A DNA stretch of 64,000 nucleotides from Azospira restricta (lineage in GTDB: Bacteria > Pseudomonadota > Gammaproteobacteria > Burkholderiales > Rhodocyclaceae): assembly GCF_016858125.1 (NCBI RefSeq), contig NZ_CP064781.1:2179501-2243500 (forward strand), read 5' to 3'. Each line of letters starts with the position of its first letter. Position 1 is the first letter of the stretch. Position numbers and translations under genes: made by a program. Below the pieces are notes generated by a model, which was given only the letters and a program-made list of their open reading frames with translations, did not search any database and was not told the origin of the DNA. Shown one piece after another: positions 48,435-55,876 of the stretch.

Positions 48435-49472
48435 TCAGCGGTAGCCGGCCTTGTCGAAGATCACCTGCGCCTTCACCGCGTACATCGCCAGGTTGCCGAC
48501 CGGCAGCGTGTCGGCCTTGAACGGGCCGAGCGCGTCGAGCGCCGGGTTGGCGACCTTGACGCCGGCGACCACCGGCCATTCGTTGTTGCCGTCGGCGAAA
48601 TAGCGCTGCGCGTCGTCCGAGGCCAGGTACTCGAGGAACTTGACCGCCGCCTCCTTGTGCGGGGCGTTCTTCAGCATGCCGCCGCCGGAAACGTTGATGT
48701 GCGTGCCGGTGGACTTCTGGTTCGGCCAGACGACGCCGACCTTTTCCATCACCTTCTTGTCGTCGGCCTTGTCGGAGCGCATCAGGCGGGCCACGTAATA
48801 GGAGTTGGAAATCGCGACACCGCACTCGCCGGCGGCGACCGCCTTGATCTGGTCGGTGTCGCCGCCCTTCGGCGCGCGCGCGAAGTTGGCGACGACGCCC
48901 TTGGCCCAGCTCTCGGCCTTGGCCTCGCCCTGATGCGAGATGATCGACGCCATCAGCGACAGGTTGTACGGGTGCGAGCCGGAACGCGTGCACACCTTGC
49001 CCTTCAGCTTCGGATCGGCGAGGTCGTCGTAGCTCTGCACCTCGTCGGCCTTGACCGCCGCCTTGTTGTAGACGATGACGCGGGCGCGGGTCGAGAACGA
49101 GAACCAGTCGTCGGTGCGCAGGTGGGCCGGGATGCGCGACTCCAGCGTCTTCGACTTGACCGGTGCGAACAGGCCCAGTTCGTGCGCCTTGGCCAGGCGC
49201 GAGGCGTCGACGGTCAGCAGCACGTCGGCCGGGCTGTTGGCGCCCTCGTTCTTGATCCGCTCGAGCAGCTCCTCTTCCTTGCCCTCGATGCGGTTGATCT
49301 TGATCCCGGTCTGCTTGGTGAAATTGGCGTAGAGCGCCTCGTCGGTCTGGTAGTGGCGGGCGGAGTAGAGGTTGAGCACCTTCTCCTCGGCACCGGCGGC
49401 ACCGGCGAAGGCGGCGGCGACGAGGGTCGCGGCCAGCGTGCGGGAAACGATCTGCGGCAGGGTGCGGCTCAT
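48435..49472 (-). CDS. fbpA: Periplasmic Fe(III)-binding protein FbpA
   Basis: 345 residues. A Sec signal peptide (about 28 residues, cleaved near GAAGA-EE) precedes a periplasmic binding protein: VLNLYSARHYQTDEALY with an early Tyr typical of ferric-binding proteins, PADVLLTVDASRLAKA, and the GVAISNSYYVARLM segment carrying the paired Tyr that binds iron. It delivers ferric ion to FbpB/FbpC. Its promoter (TTTACA-17-TAGAAT) overlaps a Fur-like box. It is separated from fbpC and convergent with fbpB, so the transporter is split into three transcripts. Confidence 0.95.
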   Translation of the reverse strand: MSRTLPQIVSRTLAATLVAAAFAGAAGAEEKVLNLYSARHYQTDEALYANFTKQTGIKINRIEGKEEELLERIKNEGANSPADVLLTVDASRLAKAHELGLFAPVKSKTLESRIPAHLRTDDWFSFSTRARVIVYNKAAVKADEVQSYDDLADPKLKGKVCTRSGSHPYNLSLMASIISHQGEAKAESWAKGVVANFARAPKGGDTDQIKAVAAGECGVAISNSYYVARLMRSDKADDKKVMEKVGVVWPNQKSTGTHINVSGGGMLKNAPHKEAAVKFLEYLASDDAQRYFADGNNEWPVVAGVKVANPALDALGPFKADTLPVGNLAMYAVKAQVIFDKAGYR

Positions 49473-49505
49473 GGTCGGAAAGCTCCTGTGAATAAATCAG
49501 CGGCG

Positions 49506-49548
49506 ATTCTAGCGACGGAAAGTTGGCTTGTAAATGAGAATTGTTATT
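49506..49548 (-). promoter_or_regulatory. fbpA promoter with overlapping Fur-like box
   Basis: On the minus strand, TTTACA (49529-49534) and TAGAAT (49506-49511) are 17 bases apart, a good sigma-70 pair. AATGAGAATTGTTATT at forward 49533-49548 is a close Fur-box match touching the -35, so Fur should block polymerase. The transcript would start near 49499, about 27 bases before the ATG. Confidence 0.65.
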
Positions 49549-49560
49549 GAGTGGTGGCGA

Positions 49561-49583
49561 AAAAAACGCCGCGCATGCGGCGT
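49561..49583 (-). terminator. Intrinsic terminator of the NlpC/P60 gene
   Basis: On the minus strand ACGCCGC, a four-base loop and GCGGCGT are followed by a run of six T. It lies 18 bases after the NlpC/P60 stop and 13 bases before the Fur box of fbpA, insulating the two genes. Confidence 0.8.
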
Positions 49584-49600
49584 GCTTCGGTGGCGGCGAT

Positions 49601-50128
49601 TCAGTTCTCGACGATGCGGCGGGCGCCGTTGTAGCGCTTGACCCAGTAGCTGCTGCCCATGTCCTCGACGCGGACCTCGCCGCCGGGGCGCGGCGAGTGC
49701 AGGAAGCGGCCTTCGCCGAGGTAGATGCCGACGTGCGAGAAGGCGCGGCGCATCGTGTTGAAGAACACCAGATCGCCCGGTTTCAGTTCCTTGCGGTCGA
49801 CGCGGTCGCCGACCTCGCTCATCTCGTGCGAGGTGCGCGGCAGGATCAGGCCGACCGACTCGCGGAAGACCAGCTGCACGAAGCCGCTGCAGTCCAGCCC
49901 GGCGTCCGGGTCGGTGCCGCCGCGGCGGTAGCTGACGCCGACCATTTCCAAACCCTTCAGGATCAGGTCCTGGGCGCGGTTGGTATAGCGCTCGAGCAGG
50001 GAGGGTTCCTCGCTGCGGCGCTGCTCTTCGTTCGCCTGCGCCGGCAGGGTGACGGCGGCGGCGAGCAGCGCGCCGGCGACAACGGAGGCGGCGCGGCGCA
50101 GCAGCGGGCGGTGGGAAAAAATCGACAT
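49601..50128 (-). CDS. NlpC/P60 peptidoglycan endopeptidase
   Basis: 175 residues, ATG at 50128 (an in-frame start at 50224 would bury the signal peptide). A Sec signal (MSIFSHRPLLRRAASVVAGA..., cleavage near QA-NE) is followed by an NlpC/P60 domain with catalytic Cys80 in LDCSGFVQ, His132 in AFSHVGIYLGEG and His144 in RFLHSPR. It cleaves peptidoglycan stem peptides in the periplasm. No lipobox is seen. The length is typical of single-domain members. An intrinsic terminator follows. Confidence 0.93.
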   Translation of the reverse strand: MSIFSHRPLLRRAASVVAGALLAAAVTLPAQANEEQRRSEEPSLLERYTNRAQDLILKGLEMVGVSYRRGGTDPDAGLDCSGFVQLVFRESVGLILPRTSHEMSEVGDRVDRKELKPGDLVFFNTMRRAFSHVGIYLGEGRFLHSPRPGGEVRVEDMGSSYWVKRYNGARRIVEN

Positions 50129-50325
50129 AGCCGCGAAATGTATTTGAAATCCAAGGCCTTGTAAACCTCGGACGGGGAATCCGCGGGGGTCGCCGGGCGC
50201 CTCCGGCGGGGTCGGCCGGCGCATGCGCGGTGGACAACGCCTTGCCCGGATGGAGTAATCTTTCCTTGGCGCCGGCGGCCCTGGCGGGGCGAACGGCGAA
50301 GTTTCCGGCGCGCTGATTTTGTGTT

Positions 50326-50347
50326 TATAATTCGTAATTATGAATTA
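50326..50347. promoter_or_regulatory. -10 element overlapping a palindromic operator upstream of acuI
   Basis: TAATTCGTAATTATGAATTA at 50328-50347 is a 20-base dyad with a single mismatched pair and a perfect TAATTA core. TATAAT at 50326-50331 overlaps its left arm. A dimeric repressor binding here would cover the promoter of acuI (ATG at 50378). The regulator is unknown; MarR- or TetR-like proteins bind such sites. Confidence 0.55.
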
Positions 50348-50377
50348 GGTTTGCCCCGCCCAACTCGAGGAGCTGGC

Positions 50378-51379
50378 ATGAGCCCGTTCAAGGCTTACCT
50401 GATCGAAGAAATCGAAGGCAAGGTCGAATCGCGCTTTGCGATGCTGACCGAGGCGCAGCTCGACCCCGGCGAGGTGACGATCAAGGTCGCCTACTCCAGC
50501 GTCAATTACAAGGATGCGCTGGCGGCCACCGGGGCGGGCAAGATCATCCGGCGCTTCCCGTGCGTCGGCGGCATCGACCTCGCCGGGACCGTGCTGGAGA
50601 GCGCCGACCCGCGCTTCCGGGCGGGCGAGGCGGTGATCGCGACCAGCTTCGACATCGGCGTCGCGCACCACGGCGGCTATGCCGAGGTCGCCCGCGTGCC
50701 GGCCGCGTGGGTGGTGCCGCTGCCGGACGGGCTGTCGCTGTACGAGGCGATGGCGCTGGGCACCGCAGGCTTCACCGCGGCCCTCGGCATCGTGCGCATG
50801 GAGGAGAACGGGCTGGCGCCGGAGAAGGGGCCGGTGATCGTCTCCGGCGCGACCGGCGGCGTCGGCAGCCTGGCGGTCGACATGCTGGCGCGCCGCGGCT
50901 ACCGCGTCGTCGCGCTCACCGGCAAGGCGAGCGAGACGCCGTGGCTGAAGGAACTGGGCGCCGACGAGGTGCTGCTGCGCGAGTCGCTGGATCTGGCGAA
51001 GATCCGGCCGCTCGACCGGGCGCAATGGGCCGGCGCGGTGGACAACCTGGGCGGCGAGGTGCTGGCCTGGATGGCGAGCACGATGAAGCAGGGCGGCACG
51101 ATCGCCAGCATCGGCTTGGCGGCGAGCCACGCGCTGAACACGACGGTGATGCCGTTCATCCTGCGCGGGGTGAGCCTGCTCGGGGTCGATTCGGGCTACA
51201 TCGGCGAGCCGTACCGCAGCGGCATCTGGCAGCGGCTGGCGAGCGACCTGAAGCCGCCGCACCTGGCGGCGATGTCGCGGACGGTGCCGTTCGCCGAGCT
51301 GCCGGCGCTGTTTCCGGAGTACCTGGCGGGCCGGGCGCGCGGCCGCGTCGTGATCGACGTCGGCGGGGCCGGCGGGTGA
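50378..51379 (+). CDS. acuI: Acrylyl-CoA reductase (AcuI/YhdH family)
   Basis: 333 residues; GAGGAG precedes the ATG at 50378. It is a zinc-free medium-chain dehydrogenase/reductase: VAYSSVNYKDALAATGAGKI at the N-terminus, GGIDLAGTVLES, NADPH-binding VSGATGGVGSLAVDMLA and GTIASIGLAA. AcuI reduces acryloyl-CoA to propionyl-CoA with NADPH. The gene stops 11 bases before a receiver-GGDEF gene, with prpE beyond it, suggesting propionate/acrylate metabolism. The substrate is inferred from family and context. Confidence 0.88.
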   Translation: MSPFKAYLIEEIEGKVESRFAMLTEAQLDPGEVTIKVAYSSVNYKDALAATGAGKIIRRFPCVGGIDLAGTVLESADPRFRAGEAVIATSFDIGVAHHGGYAEVARVPAAWVVPLPDGLSLYEAMALGTAGFTAALGIVRMEENGLAPEKGPVIVSGATGGVGSLAVDMLARRGYRVVALTGKASETPWLKELGADEVLLRESLDLAKIRPLDRAQWAGAVDNLGGEVLAWMASTMKQGGTIASIGLAASHALNTTVMPFILRGVSLLGVDSGYIGEPYRSGIWQRLASDLKPPHLAAMSRTVPFAELPALFPEYLAGRARGRVVIDVGGAGG

Positions 51380-51389
51380 GGGCGGCACG

Positions 51390-52550
51390 ATGAGCGAGCT
51401 GCGTCAGTTGCCGCGCGTGCTGATCGTCGACGATTCGCGCATGGTGCGCGCCTCGATCATCAAGCACCTCCGCGGCCACTACGACTACCGCGAGGAAAGC
51501 GACGGCGAGGCGGGCTGGCAGGCGCTGGTGCTGGACCATTCGATCCAGGCGCTGATGACCGACCTGTCGATGCCGGTGCTGGACGGCTTCGGGCTGCTCG
51601 AGCGGATTCGCAATTCGCGGCTGGCGCGGATTCGCGAAATGCCGGTGGTGATGATCTCCGGCGACGAGGACGAGTCCGTGCGCGAGCGGGCGAAGGTGCT
51701 CGGCGTGTCGGACTTCATCACCAAGGGCACCGGCGGCGCCGAACTGCTGTCGCGGCTCGATTCGCTGATCCGCCTGGCGGCGGCGCAGCGCGAGCTGGAC
51801 AAGAGCCGCGACCAGCAGGTGCAGGATCCGGACACCGGGTTGTTCACGCGCCGCTACATCGAGCTGCAGACGGCGCAGGCGCTGTCGCACGCGTCGCGGC
51901 ACGGCAGCCAGGTGAGCGCGATGCTGCTCGGCTTCGACCGCTTCGAGACGCTGCGCGCCGAGGCCGGTCCGGAGGTGGCGAAACAGTTGCAGAAGCGCTT
52001 TGCCCGGCTGCTCGCCGACAAGGTGCGCAAGGAAGACAGCCTCGGCCACTACGACGACAACGCTTTCGTCGTCGTCTCGCCGGGCTTGCCGGCGGCGTCC
52101 TGCGAAGCCTTCGGCCACCGCCTGCGGGCGGCGATCGAGAGCGCCAACATCGCCGCGCACGGGCAGCGGCTGCAGCTGTCGGTGAGCATCGGCATCGCCA
52201 ACAGCCCGGACGACGCCGTCACCTCGGCCGGCGCGCTGCTCGAGCTGGCGGCGCAGCGGCAGCAGCTGGCGATACAGGCCGGCGGCAACCAGCTGGTGGG
52301 GGTCGGCAACCAGCTGCGCGTGGTTGCGGCACCGGCGCCGGTGGCAGCGGTGCCGCCGCCTCCGCCGCCGACCGTGGCGCAGGCGCTCGACCTGTTGCGC
52401 GCCGGCCAGGGCGAGGCCTTGCGGCCGCATGCCGCCAGGCTGGCGGCCGAGCTGCTGCCGCTCTTGGCGCTGATCGAGCAGGAAAGCGGCGTCGACCTGT
52501 CGCTCGCCGCGTTGAAGGAAAGGATTCTGGACCGTGAGCCGAAGAAATAA
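51390..52550 (+). CDS. Receiver-GGDEF protein with degenerate cyclase site
   Basis: 386 residues. The receiver (about 1-125) has VLIVDDSRMVRASI, phosphoacceptor-region LMTDLSMPVLDG, VVMISGDEDE and ITKGTGG (Lys). The GGDEF domain (about 145-300) has PDTGLFTRRYIEL but reads HYDDNAFVVVS where active cyclases have GGDEF, so it should not make c-di-GMP. A Pro-rich linker and a short helical tail follow. Its N-terminus is 11 bases after acuI. It may be a phosphorylation-dependent regulator acting by protein contact or GTP binding; the partner kinase is not in view. Confidence 0.87.
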   Translation: MSELRQLPRVLIVDDSRMVRASIIKHLRGHYDYREESDGEAGWQALVLDHSIQALMTDLSMPVLDGFGLLERIRNSRLARIREMPVVMISGDEDESVRERAKVLGVSDFITKGTGGAELLSRLDSLIRLAAAQRELDKSRDQQVQDPDTGLFTRRYIELQTAQALSHASRHGSQVSAMLLGFDRFETLRAEAGPEVAKQLQKRFARLLADKVRKEDSLGHYDDNAFVVVSPGLPAASCEAFGHRLRAAIESANIAAHGQRLQLSVSIGIANSPDDAVTSAGALLELAAQRQQLAIQAGGNQLVGVGNQLRVVAAPAPVAAVPPPPPPTVAQALDLLRAGQGEALRPHAARLAAELLPLLALIEQESGVDLSLAALKERILDREPKK

Positions 52551-52609
52551 GAGCTCCGGCGGAATATTGATGTGTGCAGGTAACTTGGAAAATCGGTAAA
52601 GGGAGTCTC

Positions 52610-54502
52610 ATGACCACGATTCAGGAAGTCCACAAGCAATCCATCGACAATCCGGATGCCTTCTGGGGCGAGCAGGCCAGGCTCGTCGACTGGCACAAGC
52701 CGTTTACGCAGACGCTCGATTTCTCGCGTCCTCCCTTCGCCAAGTGGTTCGTCGGTGGCGAGACCAACCTCTGCTACAACGCCGTCGACCGCCACGCCGC
52801 CAAGCGTCCGAACGACCGCGCGCTGGTCTATATCTCGACCGAGACCGACGAGGAGAAGGTCTACTCGTTCGCCGAGCTGCAGCGCGAAGTCGAGCGCATG
52901 GCCGCGATCATGCTCGGCCTCGGCGTCGGCAAGGGCGACCGCGTGCTGATCTACATGCCGATGATCGCCGAAGCGGCGTTCGCGATGCTCGCCTGCGCCC
53001 GCATCGGCGCCATCCATTCGGTCGTCTTCGGTGGCTTCGCCTCCGGCTCGCTGGCCACCCGCATCGACGACGCGGCGCCGAAGCTGATCGTGTCGTCGGA
53101 TGCCGGCATGCGCGGCGGCAAGGCCGTGCCCTACAAGCACCTGCTCGACGAGGCGATCAACCTCGCCGCCAACAAGCCGGCCAAGGTGCTGATGATCGAC
53201 CGCGGCCTCGACAAGGGCTTCAACAAGGTCGACGGGCGCGACGTCGACTATGCGACGCTGCGCGCGCAGCACATGGACGCCCAGGTGCCGGTCACCTGGC
53301 TGGAGTCGTCGGAGCCCTCGTACATCCCGTACACCTCCGGCACCACCGGCAAGCCGAAGGGCGTGCAGCGCGATACCGGCGGCTACGCGGTGGCGCTCGC
53401 CTCGTCGATGAAGAACATCTTCTGCGGCGGCGAGGGCGAGACGATGTTCGCCACCTCCGACATCGGCTGGGTCGTCGGCCACTCGTACATCATCTACGGC
53501 CCGTTGATCGCCGGCATGTGCACGATCATGTACGAAGGCACGCCGCTGCGTCCGGACGCCGGCATCTGGTGGCACATCGTCGAGAAGTACAAGGTCAACG
53601 TGATGTTCTCGGCGCCGACCGCCGCCCGCGTGCTGAAGAAGCAGGACCCGGCGTACATGCACAAGTACGACCTGTCCACGCTGAAGCACCTGTTCCTCGC
53701 CGGCGAGCCGCTCGACCAGCCGACGCACGAATGGATCATGGGCGAGCTGAAGCTGCCGGTGATCGACAACTACTGGCAGACCGAGACCGGCTGGCCGATG
53801 CTGTCGCAGATGCCCGGCATCGAGCAGAAGCCGCTCAAGTTCGGCACGCCGAGCTTCCCGGTCTATGGCTACAACCTCAAGATCTTCCGCGAGGACGGCT
53901 CGATCTGCGACGCGAACGAGAAGGGTATCGTCGGCATCATGCCGCCGCTGCCGCCGGGCTGCCTGTCGACGGTGTGGGGCGACGACGCGCGCTTCGTGTC
54001 GACCTATTTCTCGCTGTTCAAGGAGCCGCAGGTGTACTCGTCGTTCGACTGGGGCATCCGCGACGAGGAGGGCTACCACTACATCCTCGGCCGCACCGAC
54101 GACGTCATCAACGTCGCCGGCCACCGCCTCGGCACGCGCGAGATCGAGGAGGCCGTGCAGGCCCATCCGGCGATCGCCGAGGTCGCCGTCGTCGGCGTCG
54201 CCGACCAGGTCAAGGGCCAGATGCCGATGGCCTTCGCCGTGGTCAAGGACGCGGCGAAGGTGGCGACGCCCGAGCTGAAGCAGGCGCTGGAGAAGGAAGT
54301 GATGAAGAAGGTCGACGAGATCCTCGGCGCGATCGCCCGTCCGGGTCGCGTGCACTTCGTCACGGTGTTGCCGAAGACGCGTTCCGGCAAGCTGCTGCGC
54401 CGCTCGATCCAGGCGCTCGCCGAGGGCCGTGACCCGGGCGACCTGACGACGATCGAGGATCCGGCCGCGCTCGAGCAGCTGAAGTCGGCGCTCGGCGCCT
54501 GA
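52610..54502 (+). CDS. prpE: Propionyl-CoA synthetase (PrpE)
   Basis: 630 residues, GGGAG before the ATG. It belongs to the AMP-forming acyl-CoA synthetases: YTSGTTGKPKGVQR ATP-binding motif, FATSDIGWVVGHSY, DNYWQTETGWPM, DWGIRDEEGYHYILGRTDDV and C-terminal Lys in KTRSGKLLRRS, which is the acetylation-regulated residue. The VQRDTGGYAVAL region and length fit PrpE rather than Acs. It activates propionate to propionyl-CoA. It has a strong intrinsic terminator downstream. Confidence 0.92.
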   Translation: MTTIQEVHKQSIDNPDAFWGEQARLVDWHKPFTQTLDFSRPPFAKWFVGGETNLCYNAVDRHAAKRPNDRALVYISTETDEEKVYSFAELQREVERMAAIMLGLGVGKGDRVLIYMPMIAEAAFAMLACARIGAIHSVVFGGFASGSLATRIDDAAPKLIVSSDAGMRGGKAVPYKHLLDEAINLAANKPAKVLMIDRGLDKGFNKVDGRDVDYATLRAQHMDAQVPVTWLESSEPSYIPYTSGTTGKPKGVQRDTGGYAVALASSMKNIFCGGEGETMFATSDIGWVVGHSYIIYGPLIAGMCTIMYEGTPLRPDAGIWWHIVEKYKVNVMFSAPTAARVLKKQDPAYMHKYDLSTLKHLFLAGEPLDQPTHEWIMGELKLPVIDNYWQTETGWPMLSQMPGIEQKPLKFGTPSFPVYGYNLKIFREDGSICDANEKGIVGIMPPLPPGCLSTVWGDDARFVSTYFSLFKEPQVYSSFDWGIRDEEGYHYILGRTDDVINVAGHRLGTREIEEAVQAHPAIAEVAVVGVADQVKGQMPMAFAVVKDAAKVATPELKQALEKEVMKKVDEILGAIARPGRVHFVTVLPKTRSGKLLRRSIQALAEGRDPGDLTTIEDPAALEQLKSALGA

Positions 54503-54522
54503 TCCGCGTCGTGGCATGATCG

Positions 54523-54549
54523 GGGCCCGCCCGCCGGCGGGCCCTTTTT
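54523..54549 (+). terminator. Intrinsic terminator of prpE
   Basis: GGGCCCGCC and GGCGGGCCC form a nine-base-pair stem with a CGCC loop, followed by five T at 54545-54549. It lies 21 bases after the prpE stop. Confidence 0.85.
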
Positions 54550-54576
54550 CGTTCACTCCCCGCTACCGGAGTTCCG

Positions 54577-55248
54577 ATGTCGCTTTCCTGGCTGATCGCC
54601 AACCTCGTTTCCAGCCTGCTGCTGCCGCCGGGCAACGGCCTGGTGCTGGCGGTCGCCGGGCTCTTCCTGTGGCGCCTGCGGCCGCGGCTGGCGCGCTTCC
54701 TGGTCACCGCCGGCGTCTTCCTGGTCACCGCGCTGTCGCTCGGCGTCGTCGCCCGCGCGCTGTTGGCGCCGCTGGAGGCGAGGCATCCGCCGCTGCCGCC
54801 GGCGGCGCTGGCGCGACTGCCGGTCGACGCGATCGTCGTTCTCGGCGCCGGTCGCTACCGTTCGCCGCCGGAATTCGGCGATGACGACGTGTCCGGTTCA
54901 GGGCTGGAGCGGCTGCGCTACGCGGCGCTCGAACGCGACTTCGGCGTCCGCGTGCGCTGGGTCGAGTCGGCGTCCGCCGATACCGCCGAGAACGCGCGCC
55001 ATTCGGCCGGACTGCTGCTGCCGGCCGGCGCGCAGCGGATCGCGCTGGTCACCCACGCCTGGCACATGCCGCGCGCGACGGCGGCGTTCGCGGCCGCCGG
55101 CTTCGCGGTGACGCCGGCACCGACCGCGTTCGCCGCGGCACGGCCGGCGACGCCGCTCGATTTCGTGCCGCGCGCGCCGGCGATGCAGCAGGCGGCGACC
55201 GCGCTGCACGAATGGTTCGGCCTCGCCTGGTACGCGCTGCGGCGCTGA
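54577..55248 (+). CDS. YdcF/ElyC family envelope protein (DUF218)
   Basis: 223 residues. Two N-terminal hydrophobic segments (about 5-50) anchor a DUF218 domain with VDAIVVLGAGRY, LERLRYAALERDFG, ESASADTAENARHSAGLL and LVTHAWHMPRA. YdcF/ElyC proteins act in envelope or peptidoglycan-precursor homeostasis, but the reaction is unsettled. The membrane topology puts the domain on the periplasmic side, by family analogy. It stands alone 27 bases after the prpE terminator. Confidence 0.87.
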   Translation: MSLSWLIANLVSSLLLPPGNGLVLAVAGLFLWRLRPRLARFLVTAGVFLVTALSLGVVARALLAPLEARHPPLPPAALARLPVDAIVVLGAGRYRSPPEFGDDDVSGSGLERLRYAALERDFGVRVRWVESASADTAENARHSAGLLLPAGAQRIALVTHAWHMPRATAAFAAAGFAVTPAPTAFAAARPATPLDFVPRAPAMQQAATALHEWFGLAWYALRR

Positions 55249-55342
55249 GCGCGGCCCGCCGCGACAGATCGACCGCTGCCGGCTATCATGGCGCCCGGCA
55301 CCGCGCCGGACGGTGCCGCGATTCCCCGACCCGGAGACGAAC

Positions 55343-55849
55343 ATGAAGCGAATCCTGATCCCCATCCTGCTCGGCCTCTGCCTGCCGCTGTCCGCAACGT
55401 CGGCGGCGGAGGGCGGCGCCCAGCCGGCGACGGTGCTCGGCGCCCACGACCGGCCGATTCACGACGCCGCCCGCCTCGGCAGCGGCCAGGACGTCGAGAA
55501 GATTCTCAAGGCCGAGCCGGCGATGCGCGACGTGCGCACGCAGCACGGCTCGACGCCGCTGCATCTGGCCGCGACCAATCCCGACACCGGCGCGCTGAAG
55601 GCGCTGCTCGCCGCCGGCGCCGACGTCAATGCGCGCGACAGCGAGGGACTGACGCCACTGCACATGACCGCCTACACGCAGAACGCGAAGCATGCGCAGC
55701 TGCTGCTCGAGGCCGGCGCCGACCCCTACGCCAAGACCAATGCCGGCCGCGACCCGACCTCGATGGCGCGCAAGACGCGCTCGGACGAGGTCGCCGGCGT
55801 GATTTCGCTGTGGATCCTGAAGGGCTGCAAGGCCGGCAAGCCCTGCTGA
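55343..55849 (+). CDS. Exported ankyrin-repeat protein
   Basis: 168 residues, GGAG before the ATG. A Sec signal peptide (MKRILIPILLGLCLPLSATSA) precedes three to four ankyrin repeats (RPIHDAARLGSGQDVEKIL, HGSTPLHLAATNPDTGALKAL, EGLTPLHMTAYTQNAKHAQ, NAGRDPTSMARKTRSDEV), a protein-interaction scaffold for the periplasm or cell surface. The end LKGCKAGKPC has two cysteines. Its partner is unknown. It converges with the PAS-GGDEF-EAL gene, the stops 28 bases apart. Confidence 0.88.
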   Translation: MKRILIPILLGLCLPLSATSAAEGGAQPATVLGAHDRPIHDAARLGSGQDVEKILKAEPAMRDVRTQHGSTPLHLAATNPDTGALKALLAAGADVNARDSEGLTPLHMTAYTQNAKHAQLLLEAGADPYAKTNAGRDPTSMARKTRSDEVAGVISLWILKGCKAGKPC

Positions 55850-55876
55850 CGCGCGCCTGTCCCGGGCGGGGCGCGC

